64,000 nucleotides of DNA from CAVTQZ01 sp963737015 (GCA_963737015.1 CAVTQZ010000001.1:1612001-1676000); one strand, 5' to 3'. Shown: positions 50,183 to 59,518, counted from the stretch's first letter. Numbers and translations: made by a program. Notes: generated by a model from the letters alone, not told the origin.

Positions 50183-51751
50183 ATGGCTTGCGTCATCGCG
50201 ATAGACGCCGGGACGACGGGGGTCCGCTCCCTGGCGGTCGACGAGGGCGGCAAGGTCGTGGACGTCGAGTACCGCGAGATAACTCAGCACTTCCCGCGCC
50301 CGGCGTGGGTGGAGCACGACCCGAACGAGATTTGGAGAGCGGTGGCGGAGACTCTCGTCGCAGTCGCGAACCGCCAGGACCATCTCGGGCGCTCGATCGT
50401 CGCGATCGGGGTGACGAACCAGCGCGAGACGGTGATCCCCTGGGACCGCAGGACCGGCGAACCTCGGCATCGGGCGATCGTCTGGCAGGACCGCCGCACG
50501 GCGCAGCGCTGTGTCGAGCTCCGGGAAGCAGGTTACGAAGACCTCGTTCGAGAGCGTACCGGTCTCGTGCTCGACCCCTACTTCTCGGCGACGAAGATGG
50601 AGTGGTTGCTCCGTGAAGGCGGCGTCGAGCAGACACCTGACCTCGTTCTGGCGACGGTGGACTCGTGGGTGCTGTGGAACCTGACCGGCGGAGCGGAGAG
50701 TGGAGTGCTCGCGACAGAACCCTCCAATGCCTCGCGCACGATGCTGCTCGACATCAATCGCCTCAGCTGGGACGAGGAGCTGTGCGACCTCTTCGGCGTC
50801 CGGCGTTCGAGTCTTCCCGAGCTGGCACCTACGTGTTGCCGCTTCGGCACCGTGAAGGGCGACCTCGTGGAAGCCGCACCCATGCTCGTGAACGTGCCGG
50901 TGAGCGGCATCGCGGGAGACCAGCAATCGGCGCTCTTCGGCCAGGCCTGCTTCGGGAAGGGAATGGCGAAGGCGACGTACGGAACCGGGACCTTCGTGCT
51001 GCTCAACGTCGGTGACGAGGTACCGCCCCCTGTCGACGGCCTGCTCACCACCGTCTCATGGGATCTCGGGGAGCACGCGGGTACGCAGGCGCAAGCTTCC
51101 GGCAGCGGTCGCGCCGGATCCCGGGGTCGCGTCTCCTACGCCCTCGAAGGCGCGATTTTCGCCACCGGCTCTGCCATCCAGTGGTTGCGCGACGGACTCG
51201 GGATCATCTCGGAGGCGGCGGAGATCGGCCCGCTCGCTGAGGAGGTCCCGGGCACCGACGGAGTCTACGTGGTGCCCGCCTTCAACGGTCTCGGTAGTCC
51301 CTGGTGGGACCCCTACGCCCGTGGGCTCGTAACGGGCATCACGCGTGGATCGGGACGCGCTCAGCTCGCGCGCGCGGTGGTGGAAGCGATGGCATATCAG
51401 GTCCGCGACGTGGTGGACACGATGAGAGCGAGCGGAGCACAGGTCGAGGCGCTGCGAGTGGATGGCGGCGCGTCGGTCATGGATCTGTTGCTGCAACTGC
51501 AGGCGGACCAGATTCGCGTACCGGTCATGCGACCGACGACGACAGAGACGACCGCGCTGGGCGCCGCGACGCTCGCAGGTCTCGCCGAGGACTTCTGGAG
51601 GTCCATCGACGAGTTGGCCGGGTTGTGGAGCTCTGAAGCCGAGTACGAGCCGAAGGCAACCGAGGTCGCCGCCAATTCAGCTCATGACGGGTGGCGCCGC
51701 GCTGTGGAGCGAGCACTCCACTGGGAAAAATCCGACGCCCGCGAACAGTAG
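50183..51751 (+). CDS. glpK: Glycerol kinase
   Basis: 522 residues, FGGY carbohydrate kinase phosphorylating glycerol to sn-glycerol-3-phosphate. IDAGTTGVRSLAVD (phosphate 1), the GVTNQRETVIPWD segment (glycerol-site Arg/Glu), SGIAGDQQSALFGQ with the catalytic aspartate, TYGTGTFVLLNVG (phosphate 2), and the C-terminal RVDGGASVMDLLLQLQADQ. Slightly longer than E. coli GlpK, with a small insertion at ASGSGRAGSRGRVSYALEGAIF. Divergent from nrdJ; a glycerol facilitator or GlpD is not adjacent. Confidence 0.94.
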   Translation: MACVIAIDAGTTGVRSLAVDEGGKVVDVEYREITQHFPRPAWVEHDPNEIWRAVAETLVAVANRQDHLGRSIVAIGVTNQRETVIPWDRRTGEPRHRAIVWQDRRTAQRCVELREAGYEDLVRERTGLVLDPYFSATKMEWLLREGGVEQTPDLVLATVDSWVLWNLTGGAESGVLATEPSNASRTMLLDINRLSWDEELCDLFGVRRSSLPELAPTCCRFGTVKGDLVEAAPMLVNVPVSGIAGDQQSALFGQACFGKGMAKATYGTGTFVLLNVGDEVPPPVDGLLTTVSWDLGEHAGTQAQASGSGRAGSRGRVSYALEGAIFATGSAIQWLRDGLGIISEAAEIGPLAEEVPGTDGVYVVPAFNGLGSPWWDPYARGLVTGITRGSGRAQLARAVVEAMAYQVRDVVDTMRASGAQVEALRVDGGASVMDLLLQLQADQIRVPVMRPTTTETTALGAATLAGLAEDFWRSIDELAGLWSSEAEYEPKATEVAANSAHDGWRRAVERALHWEKSDAREQ

Positions 51752-51783
51752 AGAATGGCAGAACGGTGGCGAGCGCGCCCTGA

Positions 51784-52599
51784 CTAAGAAGCAGAGCCCG
51801 GCCCGCCGCCGGACCCTGCAGCGACAGGCTCTCCGAGTGGGGATGACCCAGACCCTCGCCCTTCCGGCGTGAAATCGGCGAGTCTCAGTTTCGATCCTTC
51901 GGCACCGCCGACCACTCCGTGCTTCTTGGCGTAGCGATCGACGTAGTCCTGGCCCGAGAGCTTCCTTATCTCGAACATCAACTCGTCGGTCAACCCCCGA
52001 AGGGCCATCGGGTCCGATGCGCCCCCTTGTCCGGCCGCGACCCCCGCGAAACGCTCCAGCGAGATCGGCGCGCCGAAGCGGATCACGACCTTCTTGAAGG
52101 GTCGCGGGAGGTTCGACCCCGGACGCTGGACTTCGCACGTGCCGCAGATCCCCACGGGGACCAACGGCACCCGGCAACCGAGCGCGAGGCGCGCCACCCC
52201 CGTGTGCCCGCGGTAGAGGCGGCTGTCGGGCGAGCGCGTCCCTTCAGGGTAGATGCCGAGGATCCGTCCACTGTCGAGAACCGACCGGGCCGAGGCGAGC
52301 GCGCGCTCGGAGGCGCTGCCGCCTTCACGGCGCATCGGGATCTGGCCCGCCGCACGGAAGAACCACGAGAGCTTCCACGAATCGAAGTACTCGGCCTTGG
52401 CGACGAACGTCACGCGGCGCATCAGCACCAACGGCAGGAACATCGAATCCAAGAACGCGACGTGGTTCGCCGCGAGGATCACCGGGCCGCGCTTGGGGAC
52501 GTTCTCCCGACCCTCCACCTTCACCCGCCAGAGAAGGAAGAAGATGGGGCTGAGCAGCGCCTTCAGCACCCAATATCCCACTCGAAGACACGGTAGCAC
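51784..52599 (-). CDS. plsC: 1-acylglycerol-3-phosphate acyltransferase (PlsC family)
   Basis: About 270 residues. An N-terminal hydrophobic helix (YWVLKALLSPIFFLLW) anchors it; the catalytic block NHVAFLD fits NHxxxxD, followed by FRAAGQIPMRREGG and block III IYPEGTRSP, then VPLVPVGICG. Adds an acyl chain to lysophosphatidate. The start is uncertain: the frame opens at GTG 52665, which overlaps the divergent TetR gene; GTG 52599 or 52581 avoids this and is preferred. Related to Rv2182c, consistent with the PimB cluster further on. Confidence 0.86.
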   Translation of the reverse strand: MLPCLRVGYWVLKALLSPIFFLLWRVKVEGRENVPKRGPVILAANHVAFLDSMFLPLVLMRRVTFVAKAEYFDSWKLSWFFRAAGQIPMRREGGSASERALASARSVLDSGRILGIYPEGTRSPDSRLYRGHTGVARLALGCRVPLVPVGICGTCEVQRPGSNLPRPFKKVVIRFGAPISLERFAGVAAGQGGASDPMALRGLTDELMFEIRKLSGQDYVDRYAKKHGVVGGAEGSKLRLADFTPEGRGSGSSPLGEPVAAGSGGGPGSAS

Positions 52600-52648
52600 G
52601 TGGCGCGAAGTCCCGAAACGCGGAGTCGGCTGTAGGTTGGGATCGCCG

Positions 52649-53272
52649 ATGGCCCGGAGGTTCACAGCTCGGGGAGAGCGAAGAAGGAAGCAGCTGGTCG
52701 ACTTCGCGGCGCGGCGATTCGCTGGGAACGGCTATCACCGAACCTCCATCTCCGACATCGTCGAAGGTCTCGGTGTCGGCAAGGGCGTCTTCTACTGGTA
52801 CTTCGAGTCCAAGGAGGAACTGCTCCGCCAGATCCTCATCGACGCTCAACTCGATCTTCGCCGCGCCCAGCGCCAGGCCACGGCCGACGAGCCGGACCCG
52901 GTGAGGCGGATAGAAGCGGGGGTGGGCGCCTCGGTCGAGTGGCTCGACACACACCCGCACCTCTTCACGCTCATCGAATTCGCTCGCACCGAGGAGCGCT
53001 TCGCCTCCGTCATCCGCCAGGGTGAGGAGCAGGCGGTCGCCGACGCGCTCCCCCATGTCCACGCGGGGATCGCCGCCGGCCTGATAAGGCGCGAGGACCC
53101 GCTCGTGCTCGCTCACGCGATCCTGGGCGTGACCTATCACCTCACACGCGTGCTCATGCTCGAGCAGCGCCTAGAGGCACACGACGTGGCTGCGGCCACG
53201 ATCGCCTTCTGCTTCGAGGGGATCCTCTCCCCCGCGACCGCAGCACTCCGACTCGGGCGTGCCGCCGGTTGA
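52649..53272 (+). CDS. TetR-family transcriptional regulator
   Basis: 207 residues. N-terminal helix-turn-helix: KQLVDFAARRFAGNGYHRTSISDIVEGLGVGKGVFYWYFESKEELL. The C-terminal ligand domain includes WLDTHPHLFTLIEFARTEERF and LGVTYHLTRVLMLEQR. Divergent from plsC and overlapping the amidase start by 14 bases, so it may control plsC and/or lipid or wall genes. Ligand unknown. Confidence 0.88.
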   Translation: MARRFTARGERRRKQLVDFAARRFAGNGYHRTSISDIVEGLGVGKGVFYWYFESKEELLRQILIDAQLDLRRAQRQATADEPDPVRRIEAGVGASVEWLDTHPHLFTLIEFARTEERFASVIRQGEEQAVADALPHVHAGIAAGLIRREDPLVLAHAILGVTYHLTRVLMLEQRLEAHDVAAATIAFCFEGILSPATAALRLGRAAG

Positions 53273-54251
53273 CCGCCGGCCTGCGCGTCGGCGCCCCCGC
53301 CCGACGGTGCAGGTCCGCCGTCGGAGGGCGATCGTCGTGCTCCTCGCGGCGGTGATACTCGGCGCGTGGGGCGTCATATCCGGCAGGAACCACAATCCGC
53401 CGAAGGCCGCCGCCGGCGAACCCCTCCCTCCGGACGCCACCTCGGTGGACCCGTCGGAGTTTCCTCGAGGAGCATGCGTGGCCCTCGCGCCCACGAGTGG
53501 CGACCGCCGAGAGACCGTGTTCCTCGACGCGGGACACGGCGGGGTCGACCCCGGAGGCGTCGGTACGACGCAATCCGGGACGACGATCTACGAGGCCGAC
53601 GAGACGCTTCGCGTCGAGCTCGACGCGGCGGACCTCCTACGCGCACAGGGATTCAGGGTGGTTGTCTCACGCACCACGTCGACGACCGTCGTCGAGCCGA
53701 CGTCCGCGGAGGTTTCGGGTGGTGAGCTCACGGTGAAAGGCTCGCACGACGACGTGGCCGCTCGAGACATCTGCGCCGACGACGCCGGAGCCAAGGCCCT
53801 GGTCGGCATCTACTTCGACGCGGCCAAAAGCGAGTCGGCTGCAGGAAGCGTCACCGCCTACGACGCCGACAGGCCGTTCTCTCAGCAGAGCCTCGAGCTC
53901 GCGAACCGCGTCCAGAGCGATGTTTTCGCCGACATGAACGCGAAGGGCTGGCAGATCCCCGACGACGGCGTCGTCGGGGACGGTCAACTGGGGTCGTACG
54001 TGGGACCGGACAGCTCGGACGCAGGGGCCCAGATCGCGTCGGCCGCCGCTTCCTACCCCCACCTCATGCTCCTTGGTCCCCCGATGGCCGGCTTCTTCAC
54101 GACACCGAGCGAGATGCCTGGAGCGGTGGTGGAGCCGCTCTACATCACCGATCCCTTCGAAGGCTCGATCGCCGACAGCTCAACCGGCCAGCAGACCATC
54201 GCCGACGGCATCGCGCAGGCGGTCGAGCAGTTCCTCGGCGCCGGGCGTTAA
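53259..54251 (+). CDS. N-acetylmuramoyl-L-alanine amidase (Amidase_3)
   Basis: 330 residues. A basic start and one hydrophobic helix (AIVVLLAAVILGAWGVIS) give a signal anchor. The zinc amidase domain is marked by VFLDAGHGGVDPGG (metal His), YEADETLRVELDAADLL (metal Glu), and a degenerate VGIYFDAAKS where the second metal His of typical SLHANA motifs is not obvious, so activity is uncertain. Cleaves the amide between MurNAc and L-Ala. GTG 53259 overlaps the TetR end; convergent with the aminotransferase by four bases. Confidence 0.8.
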   Translation: MPPVDRRPARRRPRPTVQVRRRRAIVVLLAAVILGAWGVISGRNHNPPKAAAGEPLPPDATSVDPSEFPRGACVALAPTSGDRRETVFLDAGHGGVDPGGVGTTQSGTTIYEADETLRVELDAADLLRAQGFRVVVSRTTSTTVVEPTSAEVSGGELTVKGSHDDVAARDICADDAGAKALVGIYFDAAKSESAAGSVTAYDADRPFSQQSLELANRVQSDVFADMNAKGWQIPDDGVVGDGQLGSYVGPDSSDAGAQIASAAASYPHLMLLGPPMAGFFTTPSEMPGAVVEPLYITDPFEGSIADSSTGQQTIADGIAQAVEQFLGAGR

Positions 54252-55453
54252 CGCAGCTTGGTGAGCGTCCGCCGAAGATTGCGCACCGCCTGACCGATGC
54301 GCTTTTCGTTCTCGATGAGCGCGAAACGCACGTGGTCGTCTCCTCCCGGGCCGAAACCGACCCCGGGCGAGGTCGCCACCTCCGCCTCGCGCACGAGGAA
54401 CGAGGAGAACTCGAGCGATCCCATCTCGCGGTAGGGCCCGGGAACCGGAGCCCAGACGAACATCGTCCCCTTGGGCTTTTTCAGGTTCCAGCCGATGCGA
54501 TTGAGCCCGTCGCAGAGCGTGTCTCGCCGCGCCTGATAGGTCTCGTTCACGACCTTCGGGTAGTCGGGAGCCTCGTTCATCGCGACGATCGCTGCGATCT
54601 GTATCGGTTGGAAGGTGCCGTAGTCGAGGTAGCTCTTCAGTTTGGTGAGCGCGGCCACGACCTCGGCGTTCCCCACGAGGAACGCCACACGCCAACCCGC
54701 CATCGAGAACGACTTGGTCATCGAGTACAGCTCCACGGACACATCCTTGGCGCCGGGCACCTGGAGGATCGACGGCGGGTTGTAACCGTCGAAGGCGATG
54801 TCCGCGTACGCGAAGTCGTGGACGAGCACGATCTCGTGCTCGCGTGCGAAGTCGACCAGGCGTTTCATCCACCCCAGATCCACGCACGTCGTGGTCGGGT
54901 TGTGCGGGAACGAGAGCACGATCACCCTCGGCTTCGGCCAGGCGGACTCCCACGACTCTATGAGGTTGCCGAAGAACGCTTCGGGTGCGGATGTCGTCTC
55001 GTCCTCGAAGCCCGGCAGCTCGAGGCGCACCTGGCGGACCTCGGCGCCGGCGAAGAGGGGCGAGTAGATGTGAATCGGGTACGAGGGCGACGGCACCAGC
55101 GCGCTGTCGCCGGGCCCTAGCAGCACGAGCATCAGATGCGACAGGCCCTCCTTGGCGCCGATCGTGACTACGACCTCTGAGTCGGGGTCGAGGTCGACGC
55201 CGAAACGACGCAGGTACAGCGAGGAGATGGCCTGGCGGAGCTTCGGGATACCCCGGCTCGCCGAGTAACGGTGGTTGCGAGGATTGTGCGCGGCCTCGGC
55301 GAGCTTCTCGACAGCGACCGGCGGCGAGGGGATATCTGGGTTCCCGAAGCCGAGATCGATCACGTCGCGACCCGAGCGGCGAGCTGCGAGCTTCAACGCG
55401 TCTATCTGCGCGAAGACGTACGGCGGCAGCCCGGTTATGCGACGGAATTCCAT
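54248..55453 (-). CDS. PLP-dependent class I/II aminotransferase (AlaC-like)
   Basis: 401 residues, fold type I. VIDLGFGNPDIPSP, TIGAKEGLSHLMLVLLGPGD, VIVLSFPHNPTTT, HDFAYADIAFDGY (cofactor Asp/Tyr) and the PLP lysine in YSMTKSFSMAGWRVAFLVG. Sequence order matches AlaC/YfdZ and LL-diaminopimelate-aminotransferase-like enzymes. Alanine, or a broader amino-acid:2-oxoacid range, is the best guess. Clear ATG start at 55453. Confidence 0.88.
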   Translation of the reverse strand: MEFRRITGLPPYVFAQIDALKLAARRSGRDVIDLGFGNPDIPSPPVAVEKLAEAAHNPRNHRYSASRGIPKLRQAISSLYLRRFGVDLDPDSEVVVTIGAKEGLSHLMLVLLGPGDSALVPSPSYPIHIYSPLFAGAEVRQVRLELPGFEDETTSAPEAFFGNLIESWESAWPKPRVIVLSFPHNPTTTCVDLGWMKRLVDFAREHEIVLVHDFAYADIAFDGYNPPSILQVPGAKDVSVELYSMTKSFSMAGWRVAFLVGNAEVVAALTKLKSYLDYGTFQPIQIAAIVAMNEAPDYPKVVNETYQARRDTLCDGLNRIGWNLKKPKGTMFVWAPVPGPYREMGSLEFSSFLVREAEVATSPGVGFGPGGDDHVRFALIENEKRIGQAVRNLRRTLTKLR

Positions 55454-55547
55454 CGCGAGACTTTATCTCCCGGCCCTCGTCGCGCCCCGTAGTCGCCGTG
55501 TGCCTGCGACTTCGACGGATGCAATCCTCGTCTGTGCAGCGCCTGAG

Positions 55548-56255
55548 TTACAAAGTGCCCTCACGGCGCGCCGTCGTGACGACGTCCGCGAGCGATTCCA
55601 GGGACTTCGGCCATGCGCACACCGCCCAGCTCACCCCTGCGGTTGCGAGCTCGGAGAGCCACTGCACCATTTCCGCGGCGTCTCCGTCGAGCGGACCTCC
55701 CCACGTGACCTCCGTGCGCGCTGCGAGGCTCGCGAGCGCGGAGGGTTGCGCGCCCCAAAGATTGAGCGCCACCTGCGGTCCGAGCTCGACCGCGAGCTCG
55801 TTCGTCGCCCTCGAGCCGCCGCCCACCCACACCGGCACCTCTTCGTGCACGAGACGAAGGGCGACCTCGCGAAGCGCGAGGCGACGCTCGTCCGCGTGTC
55901 CCGGTGTGATGCCGTAGGAGAGGTTCTCCTGCGCGCTCTTGTGGTCGCCCGTCCCGATGCCCGCGACCAGACGGTTCGCGGCGATCCTCTTCAGCGACAG
56001 AAGCTCGGCTACGAGAAGGTCGTCCGGCACGAGGCCGACCCTCGCCACGAGCGAGCCGACCATCACACGTTCTGTCACGGCGGCCACCGCACCGAGCACC
56101 GGGAAAGCCGATATCGACGGCCTGTCGGGGCGCCCCATCGGCCAGATGTGGTCGAAGACGAACACGCCGTCGAGGCCGAGCTCCTCCGCTCGCCGTGCAC
56201 CTTCGATGGCCGCGAGGTCGTCGCCAAACGTCGGGAGCGTCACCCCTACGCGCAC
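55548..56255 (-). CDS. LLM-class F420-dependent oxidoreductase
   Basis: 235 residues, short for the luciferase-like monooxygenase family (~280-340), but the core is present: MRVGVTLPTFGDDLAAIEGARRAEELGLDGVFVFDHIWP, AAVTERVMVGSLVARV and LVAGIGTGDHKSAQENLSYG. It lacks part of the usual C-terminal barrel. Many actinobacterial LLM proteins use F420; this is family inference. Sixteen bases upstream of it the ROK gene ends on the same strand. Confidence 0.8.
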   Translation of the reverse strand: MRVGVTLPTFGDDLAAIEGARRAEELGLDGVFVFDHIWPMGRPDRPSISAFPVLGAVAAVTERVMVGSLVARVGLVPDDLLVAELLSLKRIAANRLVAGIGTGDHKSAQENLSYGITPGHADERRLALREVALRLVHEEVPVWVGGGSRATNELAVELGPQVALNLWGAQPSALASLAARTEVTWGGPLDGDAAEMVQWLSELATAGVSWAVCAWPKSLESLADVVTTARREGTL

Positions 56256-56270
56256 GGCCGGCGCGTGTGC

Positions 56271-57263
56271 TCAGGTGGCGCGCTCGCGCGCCATGAGGGC
56301 GGCGCCGATCGCCCCCGCCCGCTCGCCCAGGGTCGCCAGCGCGATCTCGACCTCGGGTCTCTGGTCGCCACCCTCGACCATCTCGTCGAAGGTCGCGCGG
56401 ACCGAGTCGAGCACGAGAGCGACGGTCCCGACGAGACCGCCGCCGATGACGAACGTCGCTGTGTCCAAGATGTTCGCGAGGTTGGCCAGGCCGATGGCGA
56501 GCCACCGTCCAAGCTCCTGGACCACGGCGAGGGCCTCCTCGTCGCCGGCGGTCGCGGCGAGAGTGACGTGCTCGCCGCGCACGGCTTCGGGGTCCCCGTT
56601 CGCGAGGCGCACCACTTCCCCGAGGCGTCCCGCGTCCGCGGCCTCCCTGGCGAGCCGGCCGAGCCCGCTGCCTGACGCGTAGCGCTCCCAGCACCCGCGT
56701 CGCCCGCAGGGGCAGGCGGGTCCGGTCGGGTCCACCACCATGTGCCCGATCTCTCCGGCGAAGCCGTTCGTCCCGCGCACGAGACGGCCGCCCGAAACGA
56801 TCCCCCCGCCGATGCCCGTGCCGAGAGCGACCATCACCGCGTCGGTCGCTTCCTTGGCCGCTCCGTGCAGCCACTCGCCGAGCGCCCCACAGGTGGAGTC
56901 GTTGTCGACGGCGATGAGCCAACCGGGGAGTCTCTTGGCCAGAAGGCCTGCGACGTCGAGACCGGTGCCCACCGGCAGGTTCGGGGCGAAGCGCAGCGTC
57001 CCGGAGTCGTCGACGAGTCCGGGAACACCGACACCGAGCCGCGGGGAGGTCGGCGCATCGCGCGACCCCAAACGCCCGGCGAGCTCCTCGACGATCGAGG
57101 CCATCGCCTCCAGCAGGCTGTGGCGCTCGTGCTCGATGGCGTCGGGGCCACGGGACGCCGGGGTCGGAGCGCGCTCTTCGGCCACGATCGTCCCGTCCTC
57201 GTCCAGGGCGAGCCCGAGAAGCTTCGTGCCGCCCACGTCGAGCCCGAAGGTGAGCGGGCTCAC
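56271..57263 (-). CDS. ROK-family sugar kinase (glucokinase-like)
   Basis: 330 residues. LDVGGTKLLGLALDEDG (ATP phosphate motif), GVGVPGLVDD, VDNDSTCGALGEWLHG (catalytic Asp), GTGIGGGIV, and the ROK zinc cluster GHMVVDPTGPACPCGRRGCWERYASG. Closest to glucokinases, which make glucose-6-phosphate. Its GTG overlaps the SRPBCC stop (GTGA). Confidence 0.9.
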   Translation of the reverse strand: MSPLTFGLDVGGTKLLGLALDEDGTIVAEERAPTPASRGPDAIEHERHSLLEAMASIVEELAGRLGSRDAPTSPRLGVGVPGLVDDSGTLRFAPNLPVGTGLDVAGLLAKRLPGWLIAVDNDSTCGALGEWLHGAAKEATDAVMVALGTGIGGGIVSGGRLVRGTNGFAGEIGHMVVDPTGPACPCGRRGCWERYASGSGLGRLAREAADAGRLGEVVRLANGDPEAVRGEHVTLAATAGDEEALAVVQELGRWLAIGLANLANILDTATFVIGGGLVGTVALVLDSVRATFDEMVEGGDQRPEVEIALATLGERAGAIGAALMARERAT

Positions 57264-57709
57264 GTCTTGATGGACGACTCCACCCGGCTCTTCAATTCCT
57301 CCAGGGCGGTGTGCATGATCCGGCTCTGTGCGCGGCGCTTGATGAATCCGGGCAGGGGCACGCGCAGTTCGACCTCGAGCGTGTAGGTCACCTCCGTGCC
57401 CCCGTTGGGCGAGCGCTCGAAGCGGTAGCTGCCGTCGAACGCAGAGGTGAGGTCACCGGCCGTCTGTCTCCATGCGAATACCTCGGGGGCCTTCGAATAG
57501 TCGTAGAGGAGGGTGTTGCTGCTGCTTCGCCCGAAGGCCCCGACGCGAAACGTCGCCTCGGCGGGACGACCCTCGTCGTCGCGGCGAACGACCGTGACCT
57601 CTTTGATGTCCGCCGCCCACTCGGGGTAGCGCTCTATGTCGCTCACGACCGCGAAGCACTGCTCGGGGGGTGCCGCCACGACCATTCGCTGCGTCGCCAG
57701 TTCCGCCAA
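57260..57709 (-). CDS. SRPBCC-family (START-like) protein
   Basis: 149 residues, polyketide_cyc2/cyclase-dehydrase fold: APPEQCFAVVSDIERYPEWAADIKEV at the start, SKAPEVFAWRQT, YRFERSPNGGTEVTYTLEVEL, and a long C-terminal helix (AQSRIMHTALEELKSRVESS). Binds a hydrophobic ligand in the pocket. An orthologue of the mycobacterial Rv2185c type by position, next to the PimB gene; possibly involved in lipid handling. Confidence 0.85.
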   Translation of the reverse strand: MAELATQRMVVAAPPEQCFAVVSDIERYPEWAADIKEVTVVRRDDEGRPAEATFRVGAFGRSSSNTLLYDYSKAPEVFAWRQTAGDLTSAFDGSYRFERSPNGGTEVTYTLEVELRVPLPGFIKRRAQSRIMHTALEELKSRVESSIKT

Positions 57710-57724
57710 TTGGGGCTCCTTCGC

Positions 57725-58885
57725 TCAGGCCTCGACCACGCTCTGAAACACCTCGGCCAGCCTACGGGAGAGAAAGTCGTAGCCGAAGTGGGACTGCGCA
57801 CGGCGACGGGCGGACTCCCCCATCCGAGCCCGAAGTTGATCGTCACCGAGGAGCCGGCGCAACGCAGAGGCGACCTTGCCCGGGTCCGAGGGCTCCGACA
57901 CGACGAATCCGGTGGTGCCGTCTGCGACGGCTTCGGCCGCGCCCCCGCTTCTGCCTGCCACCTGGGGCACCCCGCATGCTGCCGCCTCGAGGAAGACGAT
58001 GCCGAAGCCCTCCTGTTCGAGCCCGCCCCAACGGTCCCGGCAGGCCATCACGAAGACATCCGACGCGCCATAGAGCTGCGCCAAGTCGCCTTCGGCAACC
58101 CTGCCCAAGAAGAACACCGGAGCGCCGCAGCGGCGTGCGATGCGCTCTAGCCTCTCCCGGTCGCGCCCGTCCCCTCCGATCGCGACGACGAGATCCGGAA
58201 ACGAGGCTCGCATGGCGGCGCTCGCCTCGATGAGGACGTCCATGCCTTTTCGCCGGACGAGCCGGCTGACGCTCAACACGACCCGCGCGTTCTCCGGCAG
58301 TCCGAACGAAGCGCGTGCCTTCGCTCGCTCGGAGGGATGGAGGACCTTGAACCGCTCGGTGTCCACCCCGGGTGGTATCTCGACGAGCTCCGGTGCCCGC
58401 TGCCGGTCGTGGTCTCTAGGGGCCAGGAGGCGCCGCGCCTCGGAGGCCGGATAGCTGCCCGCGCAGACGAGCAACCGGGACCGCGCGAGCACCGACAGGA
58501 GAAGTCCTCGCGAAAGCGGCAGGCGCCCGGGAACTGTGACCTCGGCACCGTGGAGGACCACGGCGTAGGGGACGTTCAGCGATCTGCCGATCGCGCCGGC
58601 TGGAAGTGCGGGGTCGAGGACCACGAGCGATGAGCCCGTCTCTTCGACCAGTGACTCGACCCGGCGAAGAAGACGAGGGGTCGGAAGCAGCATGTGCGAG
58701 CCGAACCGCTCTATCGAGATCCCGCGCCTGCGCTGTTCGGCATCGAACTCCGGGGCGGCCGGGTCCGTGGACGAGGTGAGGACTGTGAAGGACGACGGAT
58801 CGAGCCTTCGCCACAGCTCCCACAGGTAGGACTGGATCCCCCCGACCTTCGGCGGGAAGTCGTTCGTGACGAGCAGATGTCTCAC
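57725..58885 (-). CDS. pimB: GT4 glycosyltransferase, PimB-like mannosyltransferase
   Basis: 386 residues, GT-B fold. LLVTNDFPPKVGGIQSYL at the N-terminus, VVLHGAEVTVPGRLPL, SVSRLVRRKGMDVLI, and the nucleotide-sugar EX7E motif EEGFGIVFLEAAACG-like (QEGFGIVFLEAAACG). Matches PimB/Rv2188c, which adds the second mannose to phosphatidylinositol mannoside. Its link to SRPBCC and ROK genes agrees with the mycobacterial order. GTG start. A related GT4 of other polymer synthesis is possible. Confidence 0.82.
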   Translation of the reverse strand: MRHLLVTNDFPPKVGGIQSYLWELWRRLDPSSFTVLTSSTDPAAPEFDAEQRRRGISIERFGSHMLLPTPRLLRRVESLVEETGSSLVVLDPALPAGAIGRSLNVPYAVVLHGAEVTVPGRLPLSRGLLLSVLARSRLLVCAGSYPASEARRLLAPRDHDRQRAPELVEIPPGVDTERFKVLHPSERAKARASFGLPENARVVLSVSRLVRRKGMDVLIEASAAMRASFPDLVVAIGGDGRDRERLERIARRCGAPVFFLGRVAEGDLAQLYGASDVFVMACRDRWGGLEQEGFGIVFLEAAACGVPQVAGRSGGAAEAVADGTTGFVVSEPSDPGKVASALRRLLGDDQLRARMGESARRRAQSHFGYDFLSRRLAEVFQSVVEA

Positions 58886-59008
58886 GGGACCGATCCTGGG
58901 TCACCCAAGGACACCATGGTCGCACGGGCGACCGGACGCCCGTGTGGACGCCGTGGAGAAGATCGCGGCTTCCGAGCCGCTACGGCTTGGAGCGCTGATC
59001 GAGAAGGA

Positions 59009-59518
59009 TCAGTGAACGCCCGAGTGAAGCAGGACGGCAGCGACGTTCTCGGCCACGACGGCGCCCGCAAGGATCGCCAAGGCGATCATGCGCTGCTTCT
59101 TGCCGGTTCGTGCAAGGAACTCGGCCACGAGCTCCTTCACCCGCTCGGACGACGGAAGTCGAAAGGACCCCGCGGAAACCGGTGAGAAGCCGGCGTCCGA
59201 GGTTCCGCCGCCGAGCAGCACGAGGTGGCTGCCGAGGGGCAACTCGGTCTCGTAGAGGGGCGACGCCGTTGCGCTGGAGGCGGTCCTTTGCACGACGCTC
59301 GAGGCGAGGGAGTCCGGCGTCGTCTTGGCGATCGGCTTGGGCTTCATGTCGGAGTCCGAGGGCTTCACCTTCTCGGCCTCGGCTTGCTTGGTTGCGACGG
59401 GGGACGCCTGCGCGGCCTTCCCGAAGTCGGGGTGGAGCTCCGGCGGGTACCACTTGTGGTCCGAAGCCAGCCACCATCCAGGTCCTTGTGCCACAGAAGA
59501 TCCAGTCACGTAGGTCAC
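59009..59518 (-). CDS. Small membrane protein with PGWWLASD-WYPPE motif
   Basis: 169 residues from GTG 59518, chosen because GGGGAGG sits five bases upstream (the frame reaches ATG 59554). Motif GPGWWLASDHKWYPPELHP at ~9-27 is a DUF2510-like WW motif common in Acidimicrobiia. A low-complexity, Ser/Thr/Ala-rich middle follows, then SERVKELVAEFLARTGKKQ and a C-terminal membrane helix RMIALAILAGAVVAENVAAVLL. Function unknown; the tail suggests membrane tethering. Confidence 0.72.
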   Translation of the reverse strand: MTYVTGSSVAQGPGWWLASDHKWYPPELHPDFGKAAQASPVATKQAEAEKVKPSDSDMKPKPIAKTTPDSLASSVVQRTASSATASPLYETELPLGSHLVLLGGGTSDAGFSPVSAGSFRLPSSERVKELVAEFLARTGKKQRMIALAILAGAVVAENVAAVLLHSGVH

